DNA of 64,000 nucleotides from Labilithrix sp020430845 (GCA_041389785.1 JAWKRH010000001.1:434001-498000), one strand, 5' to 3'; positions 49,214 to 58,588 are shown, counted from the stretch's first letter. A program made the numbers and translations. Notes: generated from the letters alone by a model not told the origin.

Positions 49214-50044
49214 TCAGTCCGTGATCCGCGATGCATGTGTATACACGTTGCAGCGATCCCCGCGCACGAAGCCCACGAGGGTCACGCCGGCGCGCTCGGC
49301 CAGGGTGACGGCCAGCGAGCTGGGGGCCGACACGCACGCGACGACGGGGACGCCAGCGCACGCGGCCTTCTGGACGATCTCGAAGCTGGCGCGACCGCTG
49401 ACCACGAGGATGTGCGACGCGAGCGGGACGGCGCCGGCGGCGAGCATCGCGCCGACGAGCTTGTCGACGGCGTTGTGACGTCCGACGTCCTCGCGGGTGG
49501 CGACGTGCGCGCCGTCGAAGCGGAAGAGCCCGGCGCCGTGGCAGCCGCCCGTCTGCGCGAAGAGCGTCTGCTCGCCGCGCAACGCGCGCACCGCACCGGT
49601 CACGACGCCGATCGGGACGGCGTCGCTCGGCGCCAGGACCGGCAGGCGCTCGAGAAGATCGTCGATCTGCACCCGGCCGCAGACGCCGCACGCGGCCGTC
49701 GTGACGGTGCCGCGCCGCGCAGGGTCACGGGGCGCGCGCTCGAGCCAGCCCCCGGCGCGCGGGGTGACCTCGAGCGTGTTCCTGAGGCTCTCGTCGCCCG
49801 GTCGTCCGCAGAACGCGACGCTCGCCACGTCGTCGGCCGCCTGCACGAGGCCCTCGGCGAACAAGAAGCCCAGCGCCAGATCCCGCTCGTGGCCGGGCGT
49901 GCGCATCGTCACGGCGATCGTGTCGCCCGAGACGCGGATCTCGAGCGGCTCTTCGACGACGACCGCGTCCTCGGCCGACGCGCCGCCGCTGCCGACGTAG
50001 CGCGCGACGGCCACAGTCGCGGTGGCGGGATCAGTCGTAGACAT
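49214..50044 (-). CDS. fdhD: Formate dehydrogenase accessory sulfurtransferase FdhD
   Basis: 276 residues. Transfers sulfur from IscS to the molybdenum cofactor so that formate dehydrogenase becomes active. The CxxC active site is AACGVCGRVQI; family blocks PLEIRVSGDTIAVTMRTPGHERDLALGFL, GGCHGAGLF, REDVGRHNAVDKLVGAML, and VSGRASFEIVQKA are all present. The ATG overlaps the fdsA stop by 14 bases; last gene of the operon. Confidence 0.95.
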   Translation of the reverse strand: MSTTDPATATVAVARYVGSGGASAEDAVVVEEPLEIRVSGDTIAVTMRTPGHERDLALGFLFAEGLVQAADDVASVAFCGRPGDESLRNTLEVTPRAGGWLERAPRDPARRGTVTTAACGVCGRVQIDDLLERLPVLAPSDAVPIGVVTGAVRALRGEQTLFAQTGGCHGAGLFRFDGAHVATREDVGRHNAVDKLVGAMLAAGAVPLASHILVVSGRASFEIVQKAACAGVPVVACVSAPSSLAVTLAERAGVTLVGFVRGDRCNVYTHASRITD

Positions 50045-52781
50045 CCTGTCGGAACCCGTGCGCGGCCTGCGGCGCGTGAGCCGGCGGTCCGTCGACGCGC
50101 CGCACCGCGACCGCGGTGACCTTGTACTCCGGGCACTTGGTGAGGCCGTCGGCGTGACCGCTCGTCAGCAGGTTGGTCTTCACCTCGGGGAAGTGGAACG
50201 AGAGGAAGACGTTGCCGGGCGCGACGCGGCGCGTGACGCACGCCCGGGTCTGCACCTTTCCGCGCGCGCTCTCGACCTCGACGAGATCGTCGGGCCCGAC
50301 GCCGAGGCGCTCGGCGTCCTCGGGGTTGATCTCGACGAGATCGGCCGGCTGTAGCTCCAGGTTCCCGGTCCGGCGCGTCTGCGTGCCGGAGTTGTAGTGC
50401 GCGAGCTGGCGGCCCGTGATGAGGATGAACGGCAGCTCGTCGGTCGCGCTCTCTCCCGGCGGCTCCCAGTCGGTCGCGAAGAGCGCGGCGCGGCCGGACT
50501 TGGTCGAGAACTTCTCGGCGTGGAGGATCGGCGTGCCCGGGTGGTCTGCGGAGAGCACCGGCCACTGCAGGCCCTGCGTGCCGAGCCGCGCGAAGCTCAC
50601 GCCGCGGAAGTACGGCGTGAGCTCGGCCATCTCGTCCATGACGTCGGAGGCGTCCTTGTGCGGCATCTCGTAGCCGAGCCGCTTGCTCAGATCGAAGAGG
50701 ATGTCGATGTCGCGTCGCGCCTGACCGGGCGGGGGCACGGCCTCGTTGACGAGCTGGATGCGGCGCTCGGCGTTGGTGAACGTGCCCGTCTTCTCGAGGA
50801 AGCTCGAGCCCGGGAGCAACACGTGCGCGAAGCCGGCCGTGACGTTCTCGAAGATGTCGTGCACGACGAGCAGCTCGAGGTTGCGGAGCGCCTTCTCGAC
50901 GTGGTGCACGTTGGGGTCGGTCTGGGCGATGTCCTCGCCGAAGACGTAGAGCGCGCGCAGGTCCCCCTTGATGGCGCGGTCGAACATCTCGGGGATCATG
51001 AGCCCGCGCTCGGGGCGGATGGGCACGCCCCACTTGTTCTCGAAGAGCGTGCGCGTCGCGTCGTCGCCGAGCGAGCGGTACATCGTGAGGTAGGTCGGCA
51101 GCGCGCCGACGTCGCTCGAGCCCTGGACGTTGTTCTGGCCGCGGAGCGGGTTGGTGCCGCTGCCGGGCTTGCCCACGTTGCCCGTGATGACGGCGAGGTT
51201 GGCGAGGCAGCGGACACCCTCGACGCCGTGCGAGTGCTCCGTGACCCCGAGCCCGTAGAAGATCGAGCCGGGGCGCGTGGTGGCGTAGAGGTGCGCGGCG
51301 CGTTCGATCTCGGCCGCCGGCACGCCGGTGATGCCCTCGACGGTCTTCGGGTCGTACTTCTTGATGTGCTCTGCGTACGTCTCGAAGTGGTCGGCGCGCT
51401 GCGCGATGAAATCGCGGTCCTCGAGCCCGTCGCGCAGGATGACGTGCGCGAGGCCGTTGTAGAGCGCGACGTTCGATCCCGGTCGCAGCTGCAAGAACAC
51501 GTTGGCGTAGCCGGCGAGCTCGATACGCCGCGGGTCGGCGACGATGAGCTTGGCGCCGCGCAGCACGGCCTCCTTGAGGCGCGCGCCCACGACCGGATGA
51601 CCCTCGGTCGGGTTGGCGCCCGTCAAGAAGATGCACGACGTGACGTCGATGTCGGCGAACGAGTTGGTGCCGCCCGACTCCCCGAACGACCGGATGAGGC
51701 CGAGCGATGTGGGCGAGTGGCAGACGCGCGAGCAGTTGTCGATGCTGTTGGTGCCGAGCGCCGCGCGGAACAGCTTCATCAGCACGTAGTTCTCTTCGTT
51801 CGTGCAGCGGCTCGAGCTGATGGCGGCGATGGCCTCGTGACCGTGCGCCTTGTGGATCGCCTGGAGCTTGTCGGCCACGAAGCCGAGCGCCTCGTCCCAG
51901 GTCGCGTCGCGCCACGTGCCGTCGGTCCGCCGCATCATCGGCGACGTGAGCCGATCGCTAGCGAGCGCGTACTGGTGGGCGAAGCGCCCCTTCACGCACG
52001 TGTGGCCCACGTTCGACGGGCCCTTCTCGGCCGGGTCGATCGCGACCACCTTGTCGTCTCGCACGTGGACCTCGAGCGAGCAACCGACGCCGCAGTACGC
52101 GCACGTGGTGGTCACCGTCTGGTCGATGGTCTCCTTGGCGCGGAAGGCGCTCTCGTCGAGCGCGCCCGTGGGGCACGTGTTGACGCACGCGCCGCACGAG
52201 ACGCACGCGCTGTCGGTGAAGCCAGAGTCCACGCCGGCCACGATCTTGGTGTCGAACCCGCGCCCCGCGTACGCGAGCGCGAACGTGCCCTGGATCTCGT
52301 CGCACGCGCGCACGCACCGTCCGCAGACGATGCACTCGTTCATGTCGACCTTGATGTACGGGTGGCGGTCGTCCTTGGCGTAGGCGTGGCGCTCGCCCTT
52401 GTAGCGGCTCTCGGTGAGGCCGAAGCGCGCGGCGACGTCGCGCAGCTCGTTGCGCTCGCCCTCGCGCGTCAGCGCCTCGGGCGGGTAGTCGCTCATCACC
52501 AGCTCGACCACGCCCTTGGCCACGCGCAGGGCCGTGGGGTCGTCGGTGCGCACGACCATGCCCTCGCGGACGGGCGTGGTGCACGCGGCCACGGGGCCGC
52601 GCGCCCCCTCGACGCCGACCATGCACACACGGCACGCGCCGAACGACGCGAGGCGCGGGTCGTAGCAGAGGGTGGGGATGTCGATGCCCTCGCGGCGGGC
52701 CACGTCGAGGATGGTCGCGCGATCGCTCGCCACCACGTCGCGTCCATCGATCTTGAGCCGTACGACTCGCCTCTCCTTCAC
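50031..52781 (-). CDS. fdsA: NAD-dependent formate dehydrogenase, molybdenum subunit (Cys type)
   Basis: 916 residues; oxidises formate to CO2 at a bisMGD centre. GTG 52781 follows GGGAGG. N-terminal NuoG-like part: [2Fe-2S] Cys at LCYDPRLASFGACRVCMVG, [4Fe-4S] clusters at CIVCGRCVRACDE and CVSCGACVNTCP. Then TTTCAYCGVGCSLEVH starts the molybdopterin part. The active-site Cys354 lies in RVCHSPTS, where Sec occurs in other enzymes. C-terminal dinucleotide-binding part includes ITGRQLAHYNSGTQTRR. Soluble partner of the NuoEF-like subunit. Overlaps that gene by 4 bases. Confidence 0.93.
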   Translation of the reverse strand: MKERRVVRLKIDGRDVVASDRATILDVARREGIDIPTLCYDPRLASFGACRVCMVGVEGARGPVAACTTPVREGMVVRTDDPTALRVAKGVVELVMSDYPPEALTREGERNELRDVAARFGLTESRYKGERHAYAKDDRHPYIKVDMNECIVCGRCVRACDEIQGTFALAYAGRGFDTKIVAGVDSGFTDSACVSCGACVNTCPTGALDESAFRAKETIDQTVTTTCAYCGVGCSLEVHVRDDKVVAIDPAEKGPSNVGHTCVKGRFAHQYALASDRLTSPMMRRTDGTWRDATWDEALGFVADKLQAIHKAHGHEAIAAISSSRCTNEENYVLMKLFRAALGTNSIDNCSRVCHSPTSLGLIRSFGESGGTNSFADIDVTSCIFLTGANPTEGHPVVGARLKEAVLRGAKLIVADPRRIELAGYANVFLQLRPGSNVALYNGLAHVILRDGLEDRDFIAQRADHFETYAEHIKKYDPKTVEGITGVPAAEIERAAHLYATTRPGSIFYGLGVTEHSHGVEGVRCLANLAVITGNVGKPGSGTNPLRGQNNVQGSSDVGALPTYLTMYRSLGDDATRTLFENKWGVPIRPERGLMIPEMFDRAIKGDLRALYVFGEDIAQTDPNVHHVEKALRNLELLVVHDIFENVTAGFAHVLLPGSSFLEKTGTFTNAERRIQLVNEAVPPPGQARRDIDILFDLSKRLGYEMPHKDASDVMDEMAELTPYFRGVSFARLGTQGLQWPVLSADHPGTPILHAEKFSTKSGRAALFATDWEPPGESATDELPFILITGRQLAHYNSGTQTRRTGNLELQPADLVEINPEDAERLGVGPDDLVEVESARGKVQTRACVTRRVAPGNVFLSFHFPEVKTNLLTSGHADGLTKCPEYKVTAVAVRRVDGPPAHAPQAAHGFRQDVYD

Positions 52782-54553
52782 GACGCACCTCCCTCGAGCT
52801 CGGGGCCGAAGTGTCTCATCAGGCTCCGGATCGGATCCGGGATGGCCCCCCCGTGGGCGCACAGGCTGCCGCGCTTCATCGTCTCGCAGAGGTCCTCGAG
52901 CAGCGTGATGTCGGCCTTGACGTCGGCGGCCGGGCGCGCGCCCTTGAGGCGCTGTGTGAGCTCGAAGCCACGCCTCGCGCCGAGGCGGCACGGGAAGCAC
53001 TTGCCACACGACTCCTTCTCGCAGAACTCGAAGAGGTGCACGGCGATGTCTCGCGCGTCGACGTCGTCGGCCCACGCGACGATGCCGCCGTGACCCAGGA
53101 GCGCGCCGACCTGGTCGAGCTCCTCGAAGCCGAGCGGCGTGTCGAGCAGGCTGGCCGGGAGGATGCCCCCGAGCGGGCCGCCGATCTGCACGGCCTTGAT
53201 GGGCGCGCCGCCCTTGAGCCCGCCGCCGATGCCCTCGAGCACGTGCCGGAGCGACGTGCCGAGCGGGACCTCGAAGACGCCGGGCCGGACGAAGCGCTCG
53301 TTGAGCGAGACGGTCTTGGTGCCCTTGCTCTTGCCGACGCCGATCGCGGCGTACGCGTCGCCGCCGTGGCGAACGATCCAGCCGACGCACGCGAGGGTCT
53401 CGACGTTGTTCACGACCGTGGGCTTGCCGAACAGGCCCTTCTCGGCGGGGAACGGCGGTCGCGCCGTGACCATGCCGCGCAGGCCCTCGAGCGAACGGAG
53501 GAGCGCCGTCTCTTCGCCGCACACGTACGATCCCGCGCCCTCGACGACGTCGACGTCGAACGAGAAGCCCTTGCCCAAGATGTCCTTGCCGAGCAGGCCC
53601 GCCGCGCGCGCCTGGGCCACGGCGTCTTTGAGCTGCGGCACCGACCGCGGGTACTCGCTGCGCACGTAGATCGCGCCGCGGCTCGCGCCCACGGCGAAGC
53701 CGGCGATCGCCATGCCCTCGAGGATCGCGAACGGGTCGCGCTCCATGATGTACTTGTCGATGTACGAGCCGGGGTCGCCCTCGTCGGCGTTGCAGACAAT
53801 GTAGGCCTCGTCGCTCTTGCGCGCGTGCGACGCCGTGAGCTTCCATTTGGTGCCGGTCGAGAAGCCCGCGCCGCCGCGGCCGCGCAGGCCGGAGCGCTCG
53901 ACGTGGTCGATGACGTCGTCGGGCGTGAGGCTGCCCGCCAGCGCCTCGCTGAGCCCTTCGAAGACGCCGTTCGCGCGCGCGACGTCGAGCTTCGTCGCGT
54001 CGATGGGGAGCGCGAGACGTTCGAGCACGATCGCCGGGCCGCCGTGCGCCTCGAAGGGGGGGACGCTCGCGTCGTGCGCCTCGGCCATGCCGCCGCCGCC
54101 CGCGAGATCCGCGGCCAAGGCGCGTGCGCGCTCCTTGGTGAGGCCCGTGTAGATGCGCCCCTCGACCTCGACGCTCGGACCGGCGTTGCAGAAGCCGAGG
54201 CAGTAGACCTCCTCGAGGCCCACCGACCCGTCGGCCCGCGTCTCGCCGCACTTCAGGCCGAGCGCCTCTTCCATCCACGCCGTCGACTGCTCGCCCGACG
54301 TCGCGAAGCAGGCGGTACCGCGGCACACCTTCACGCGGGTGCGTCCGCGGCGCGCGAGGCCGAGGTCTTGGTAGTAGGTGGCGACGCCGAGCACGGCCGC
54401 CTCGGGCTGCCGCGTGTCGCGTGCGATCTGCACGATGTCCTCGGGCGAGATCTGCCGCTTGTCGTGCATGACGTGCTTGAGCCGCTGGAGCGCGTTGTCC
54501 TCGAGGCTCTTGTCGTCGCGGTTTCGGCGGAGTTGGACGAGGTTGTGCGACAC
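52778..54553 (-). CDS. fdsB: NAD-dependent formate dehydrogenase, fused NuoE/NuoF-like subunit
   Basis: 591 residues. Passes electrons from the molybdenum subunit to NAD+. GTG 54553 after AAGGAT. Residues about 1-150: NuoE/FdsG-like thioredoxin-fold [2Fe-2S] domain (CRGTACFATSGEQ..CLGFCNAGP). Residues about 190-590: NuoF/FdsB-like part with FMN/NAD-binding GLRGRGGAGFSTGTKW, CNADEGDPGSYIDKYIME, SYVCGEETALLRSLEG and the [4Fe-4S] ligands ESCGKCFPCRLG..LC. In Cupriavidus these are two genes (fdsG, fdsB); here they are one. First gene of the operon. Confidence 0.92.
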   Translation of the reverse strand: MSHNLVQLRRNRDDKSLEDNALQRLKHVMHDKRQISPEDIVQIARDTRQPEAAVLGVATYYQDLGLARRGRTRVKVCRGTACFATSGEQSTAWMEEALGLKCGETRADGSVGLEEVYCLGFCNAGPSVEVEGRIYTGLTKERARALAADLAGGGGMAEAHDASVPPFEAHGGPAIVLERLALPIDATKLDVARANGVFEGLSEALAGSLTPDDVIDHVERSGLRGRGGAGFSTGTKWKLTASHARKSDEAYIVCNADEGDPGSYIDKYIMERDPFAILEGMAIAGFAVGASRGAIYVRSEYPRSVPQLKDAVAQARAAGLLGKDILGKGFSFDVDVVEGAGSYVCGEETALLRSLEGLRGMVTARPPFPAEKGLFGKPTVVNNVETLACVGWIVRHGGDAYAAIGVGKSKGTKTVSLNERFVRPGVFEVPLGTSLRHVLEGIGGGLKGGAPIKAVQIGGPLGGILPASLLDTPLGFEELDQVGALLGHGGIVAWADDVDARDIAVHLFEFCEKESCGKCFPCRLGARRGFELTQRLKGARPAADVKADITLLEDLCETMKRGSLCAHGGAIPDPIRSLMRHFGPELEGGAS

Positions 54554-54636
54554 GGTGGATCCTTCGTAGGCGGAAAGCGACGTCTTTTCCAGCGATTGTA
54601 CGCCTTCGCAGGGTGCCGACCGAGCGCCGCGCCGCG

Positions 54637-55980
54637 TCAACGCGCCTCGGTGAACATCACGTCGCGACGCACCGGCGGTGCACCGTAGGCCTCGGGGCGC
54701 ACGTCGTAGGCCTCGCGCACCCACGCGACGCGTGTCGCCGTCGGCGCACGAGGCGCGACGAGCCGCTCGAACGCTCGCAGGCGCGCGGGGTCGAGCGCGT
54801 CGCCGTAGAGGCCCGCCGTGCGCCACACGAACCCCCAGGCGTCTTGGCTACGCGGACGGGGCATCCGGAACGTGCGCGTCGATCCGTCGGCGCTCGTGAC
54901 GTCGACGGCGAGGTCGACGATCTGGTCGGGCGCGATCGACGCGAAGGTCGGGTAACACGCGAACGGGAAGCTCTCGGTCTGCCCGCGCGCGCCTTGGACG
55001 ACGATCGCGACGGTCATCACTCCGCTGACCAGCACGAGCAGCGGGCTCGGTCTCGCGGCGCCTCGCTCGGGCGCCGAAGGCTCGGCGCGGGCCCGCGACC
55101 GCTCGCGTACGCGACGAGACACGCTCACCCACCACGCGCGGATGCGCTCACCGGGTAGGAGCACCACGGCGCACACCGCGAGGGCGGGGTAGGGGACCTT
55201 CATGAAGTGACCGGCGAGCACGTGGAACGAGAGCGCGAGCGCAAACGCGAGCAGACGTGTCCGTCGCCAGAGCACGAGCAGCGGCATCGACAGCTCGAAC
55301 GCGACGACGCCCGCGGCGGCGAGGTGCATCAGCGCAGGGAACCGATCGACGCGCGGCCACGGCGCGCCGCCGCCCATCTCGAACCACTTGAAGTAGATCT
55401 GGTTCCTGAGGTTGTCGCTCGCGACCCAGGCGAGGCCGCCTCGCGCGAGCTTGTGCACGCCCGGGAAGAAGTACACGAGGCCGAGCCAGAGCCTGCACGC
55501 GCCCACGGCCCATGAGATCGCGTCCCCGCGCGTGGCCGCCGGTCCGGCGACGGACGCTCCGGCCGACCACGCGTCGAGCGACAGGGCGCGGCCGGACGGC
55601 GCGAGGGCGCACACGGTCGCGAACCACACGAGGTGCATGTCGTGCATCGCGGCGCCGGCGAGCTGCGCGACGCCGAAGACGTAGAACATCGCGAGCGCGA
55701 GCGCGGCGCACGCGGCCCGCGTGAAGAGCCCGATCAGCGCGAGCGCGGCGCTCACGCGGAGCGCGGCGATCGCGACGTCGACCGACGTGGGCGTCGGCGG
55801 GGCGAGGGCGACGAGCGCCGCGAGCCCTTCGGGTACGGCCCAGAGCGCTCGGGGGCGGGAGGCCACCACGCGCGCGACCTCGGGCTCGGTGGCCACGAGC
55901 GCGATGACCGCGATGGCGACGCGGAGCATCGCGAGCGGCAGCGCCGTCTCCGCCGGGGGGACGAGGCGCACGGACCGCAC
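54637..55980 (-). CDS. HTTM-like (vitamin-K-dependent carboxylase-like) membrane protein
   Basis: 447 residues from GTG 55980. Nine or so membrane helices; WLGLVYFFPGVHKLARGGLAW, FKWFEMGG and SFHVLAGHFMKVPYP resemble the HTTM domain of bacterial relatives of gamma-glutamyl carboxylase. The C-terminal ~130 residues are soluble (FPFACYPTFASIAPDQIVDLAVDV). The substrate is unknown. Follows the repeat lipoprotein by 10 bases. Confidence 0.8.
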   Translation of the reverse strand: MRSVRLVPPAETALPLAMLRVAIAVIALVATEPEVARVVASRPRALWAVPEGLAALVALAPPTPTSVDVAIAALRVSAALALIGLFTRAACAALALAMFYVFGVAQLAGAAMHDMHLVWFATVCALAPSGRALSLDAWSAGASVAGPAATRGDAISWAVGACRLWLGLVYFFPGVHKLARGGLAWVASDNLRNQIYFKWFEMGGGAPWPRVDRFPALMHLAAAGVVAFELSMPLLVLWRRTRLLAFALALSFHVLAGHFMKVPYPALAVCAVVLLPGERIRAWWVSVSRRVRERSRARAEPSAPERGAARPSPLLVLVSGVMTVAIVVQGARGQTESFPFACYPTFASIAPDQIVDLAVDVTSADGSTRTFRMPRPRSQDAWGFVWRTAGLYGDALDPARLRAFERLVAPRAPTATRVAWVREAYDVRPEAYGAPPVRRDVMFTEAR

Positions 55981-55990
55981 GCGTCGCGGC

Positions 55991-56395
55991 CTACTTGGTG
56001 CGCTTGGGGGTGATCGGCTGCGCCTTGGTCGTGCGCGAAGGCGGGGCCGGGAGATTGCCCGTGATCGGCGGCGGCTTGGGCAGCGGCACCGGCGTCTTGG
56101 CGCCGTGGCCGGCGTCTTTGGCGTGTCCGGCGTCTCGGGGATCGACGGCGAGCACCGCGACGCCCGCGTCGGACGTCGTGGCGGCGCTCGCGTCGTCGGG
56201 CTGGCCCGCGTCCTCGACCTCGGGCGGCGCGGGGAGATTGCCGACGAGCGGCGGCTCGGTCTCGGTGGGCGGCGGCGCGACGAGGTTGCCCGTCGCCGGC
56301 GCCTCCTTGTGGCACGAGGCGGTCGCGAGCACGTAGGTCACGCTCGCGACACCGAGGCTCGCGCTCAGCAGCTTGCGGCGTCCGTTCGGCTTCAT
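55991..56395 (-). CDS. Small lipoprotein with GNLxAPP repeats
   Basis: 134 residues. Basic N-terminus, signal LLSASLGVASVTYVLATASC (lipobox). The mature part is Pro/Asp/Ala-rich and unstructured-looking with TGNLVAPPP, VGNLPAPPE and TGNLPAPPS spread along it, and a PKRTK end. No domain is known. Middle gene between tryptophan dioxygenase and the HTTM protein (30 and 10 bases). Confidence 0.65.
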   Translation of the reverse strand: MKPNGRRKLLSASLGVASVTYVLATASCHKEAPATGNLVAPPPTETEPPLVGNLPAPPEVEDAGQPDDASAATTSDAGVAVLAVDPRDAGHAKDAGHGAKTPVPLPKPPPITGNLPAPPSRTTKAQPITPKRTK

Positions 56396-56425
56396 GTCCT
56401 CGAGGCTACAACACTCCGGCGCCGG

Positions 56426-57271
56426 TCACCCGGGCAGCGTGAGGTGGGTGCGCACGTCCCAGAGCTCGGGGAAGAACGTGAGCTCGAGGGCCTTCTTGAG
56501 GAACCCGACGCCCGAGCTCCCCCCCGTGCCGGCGCGGAAGCCGATGATGCGCTTGACCGTGGTCATGTGCCGGAAGCGCCAGAGCTGGAAGCGCTCCTCG
56601 ACGTCGACGAGCTTCTCGCACATGTCGTACTCGTTCCAGTGCTCGTCGGTGTGCTCGTAGATGCGCCGGAAGGTGGCGACGACGGCCTCGCTCCGCTCGT
56701 ACGGGAGGGTGAAGTCACGGTCGAGGCGGTCGGCCGGGACCTCGTGGCCGTGTCGCGCGAGGTAGCGCAAGAACTCGTCGTAGAGAGAGCGTCGCGCGAG
56801 GCGCTCCTCGAGCCAGGCGTGGATCTCGGGCGTGCGCACGTGCGCCTTGAGCATGTCGGCGTCCTTGTTGCCGAGCACGAACTCGATCGCGCGGTACTGG
56901 TAGCTCTGGAAGCCGCTCGACGGTCCGAGGCCCTCGCGGAAGGTGAGGTACTCGCTCGGGGTCATCGTCTCGAGCACGCTCCACTGCTCGAAGAGCATGC
57001 GCTGGATGTGGGCCACGCGCGCCAGGATCTTGAAGCACGGCTCGAGCCGGTCTTCTTTGACGTGCACGACGGCGAGGTCGAGCTCGTGCAGCATGAGCTT
57101 CATCCAGAGCTCGGACGTCTGGTGCTGGATGATGAAGAGCGTCTCGTCGTGCGCCGACGTGGTGCGCGGCGTCTGGGCGCTCAAGATCTTGTCGAGCTGG
57201 AGGTAGTCGCCGTACGTGAGTCCACGGTCGACGTCGAGGTGGATGCCCGATTCGAGCTCTCGCTTGTTCAT
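56426..57271 (-). CDS. kynA: Tryptophan 2,3-dioxygenase
   Basis: 281 residues. Haem enzyme that opens tryptophan to N-formylkynurenine, first step of the kynurenine route. GLTYGDYLQLDKILSAQ, FIIQHQTSELWMKLMLHELD (haem-pocket His), ETMTPSEYLTFREGLGPSSGFQSYQYRAIEFVLGN, and the proximal-His region LWRFRHMTTVKRIIGFRAGTGGSSGVGFL are all intact. ATG 57271 chosen; GTG 57289 also possible. No kynureninase or formamidase is near. Confidence 0.95.
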   Translation of the reverse strand: MNKRELESGIHLDVDRGLTYGDYLQLDKILSAQTPRTTSAHDETLFIIQHQTSELWMKLMLHELDLAVVHVKEDRLEPCFKILARVAHIQRMLFEQWSVLETMTPSEYLTFREGLGPSSGFQSYQYRAIEFVLGNKDADMLKAHVRTPEIHAWLEERLARRSLYDEFLRYLARHGHEVPADRLDRDFTLPYERSEAVVATFRRIYEHTDEHWNEYDMCEKLVDVEERFQLWRFRHMTTVKRIIGFRAGTGGSSGVGFLKKALELTFFPELWDVRTHLTLPG

Positions 57272-57280
57272 CGCGGCGCG

Positions 57281-57292
57281 AGGGTGCACCCT
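57281..57292. promoter_or_regulatory. Perfect 12-bp palindrome between kynA and SDR
   Basis: AGGGTGCACCCT, 10 bases upstream of the kynA ATG (it overlaps the alternative GTG). Candidate operator in the 62-base divergent region. Confidence 0.35.
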
Positions 57293-57296
57293 GGTC

Positions 57297-57316
57297 CGGC
57301 GGAAGTAAAGCCGCCG
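57297..57316. promoter_or_regulatory. CGGCGG/CCGCCG inverted repeat between kynA and SDR
   Basis: Arms CGGCGG and CCGCCG around an A-rich 8-base centre, followed by AAAA. With the palindrome beside it, it may form a shared divergent control region. Confidence 0.3.
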
Positions 57317-57333
57317 AAAACGCAGGAGGCGTG

Positions 57334-58152
57334 ATGGCGAGGGTCGTCGTGGTGACGGGCGCGGGCAGCGGCATCGGCAGGCGCATCGTTTGCGCGCTCG
57401 TCGCGCGCGGAGACGAAATCTTGGCGACCGACGTGGACCTCGCGGCGCTCCGCAAGGCGGCCGGCGAAGAGGCGTGGCCTTCCGAGCGCGTCTCGTGCGA
57501 AGAGCTCGACGTCCGCAGCGCAGAGCAGTGGGGGCGGGCGCTCCGAGGCGTGGTGGCCGACCGCGGTCGCGTCGACGTGCTCGTCAACAACGCGGGCGTG
57601 CTCCGGTCGGGCCGATTGCAGGACCTCGAGCCTCGCGACGTCGACTTCCACCTCGACGTCAACGCCAGGGGCCTCATCCTCGGGACCATCGCGGCGGCCA
57701 AGCTCATGGTGCCGCGCCGCGAGGGACACATCGTCAACGTCGCGTCGCTCGCCGGGATCGCCCCGGTGCCGGGGCTCTCGCTCTACGCGGCGTCGAAGCA
57801 CGCGGCGCGCGGCTTCTCGCTCTCGGCGGCGTTCGAGCTGCGCGAGCACGGCGTGTTCGTCTCGTGCGTGTGCCCCGACGCGGTGGCGACGCCGATGCTC
57901 GACATCCAGATCGACCGTCCGGAGGCCGCGCTGACGTTCTCGGGCGGGAGGGCGCTCACCGCCGACGAGGTGGCGGGCGCCATCGTCGACAAGGTCCTCG
58001 TCGAGCGCCCGATCGAGCTCGCGCTGCCCACCACGCGCGGCTGGTCGGCCAAGCTCGGCTCTGCATTCCCGGCCGCGGGCGCCCGCATGCTCGGGGCGCT
58101 GATGGCGAGGGGACGCAAGCAGCAGGCGCGCGCGAGCCGCAGCGACCGCTGA
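57334..58152 (+). CDS. SDR family oxidoreductase
   Basis: 272 residues. Classical short-chain dehydrogenase: cofactor motif TGAGSGIG (8-15), DVLVNNAGVL, catalytic Ser in NVASLAGI, and YAASK. ATG 57334 sits 4 bases after AGGAGG (GTG 57331 is too close). C-terminal Arg/Lys-rich. Substrate unknown; many relatives act on retinol, steroid-like or acyl substrates. Confidence 0.93.
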   Translation: MARVVVVTGAGSGIGRRIVCALVARGDEILATDVDLAALRKAAGEEAWPSERVSCEELDVRSAEQWGRALRGVVADRGRVDVLVNNAGVLRSGRLQDLEPRDVDFHLDVNARGLILGTIAAAKLMVPRREGHIVNVASLAGIAPVPGLSLYAASKHAARGFSLSAAFELREHGVFVSCVCPDAVATPMLDIQIDRPEAALTFSGGRALTADEVAGAIVDKVLVERPIELALPTTRGWSAKLGSAFPAAGARMLGALMARGRKQQARASRSDR

Positions 58153-58171
58153 GCGGCCGCGCGTCGGGGCA

Positions 58172-58588
58172 TCAAGTCGCCGAGAGGGCCCGCGCGATCG
58201 CGCCCGCCGTCTCCTGCATCTGCTCGGGCGACGCGTACTTGGTCCGAGGCCAGAAGAACCCGCGGAGGCCGTCCTTCTTCTTTCGCGGCACGACGTGCAC
58301 GTGCAGGTGCGCGACGCTCTGGCTGACCTTGTTGTTCATCGCGACGAACGTGCCCTCGGCGCCCGTCGCGGCGACGACCGCGCGGGCGACGCGCTGCACG
58401 CGCTCGAACAGCGGGCCCAGCTCGTCCACGTCGAGATCGTGCAGTGTCTCGACGTGCTGGCGGGGCACCACGAGCACGTGCCCGTGGAAGAGCGGCGTCT
58501 TGTCGAGGAAGGCGACCGCGTGCGCGTCGCTCATGACGTGCGCGGCGGTCGCGCGGCCGTCGACGATGTCGCAGAAGACGCAGGACAT
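58172..58588 (-). CDS. HIT family protein
   Basis: 138 residues. CVFCDIVDG N-terminal Cys pair, LVVPRQHVETL, and the histidine triad HLHVHVVP. Hydrolyses nucleotide monophosphate derivatives such as AMP-lysine or dinucleoside polyphosphates. Cytosolic. Convergent with SDR (19-base gap). Confidence 0.94.
   Translation of the reverse strand: MSCVFCDIVDGRATAAHVMSDAHAVAFLDKTPLFHGHVLVVPRQHVETLHDLDVDELGPLFERVQRVARAVVAATGAEGTFVAMNNKVSQSVAHLHVHVVPRKKKDGLRGFFWPRTKYASPEQMQETAGAIARALSAT

Noticed and set aside
50031..52781. Selenocysteine in formate dehydrogenase
   Set aside because: The active-site codon is TGC (Cys354) and there is no in-frame TGA at that site.
52782..54326. Upstream extension of the fdsA frame
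   Set aside because: It is a shadow of fdsB in another frame; the GTG at 52781 has a good RBS and starts the NuoG-like domain.
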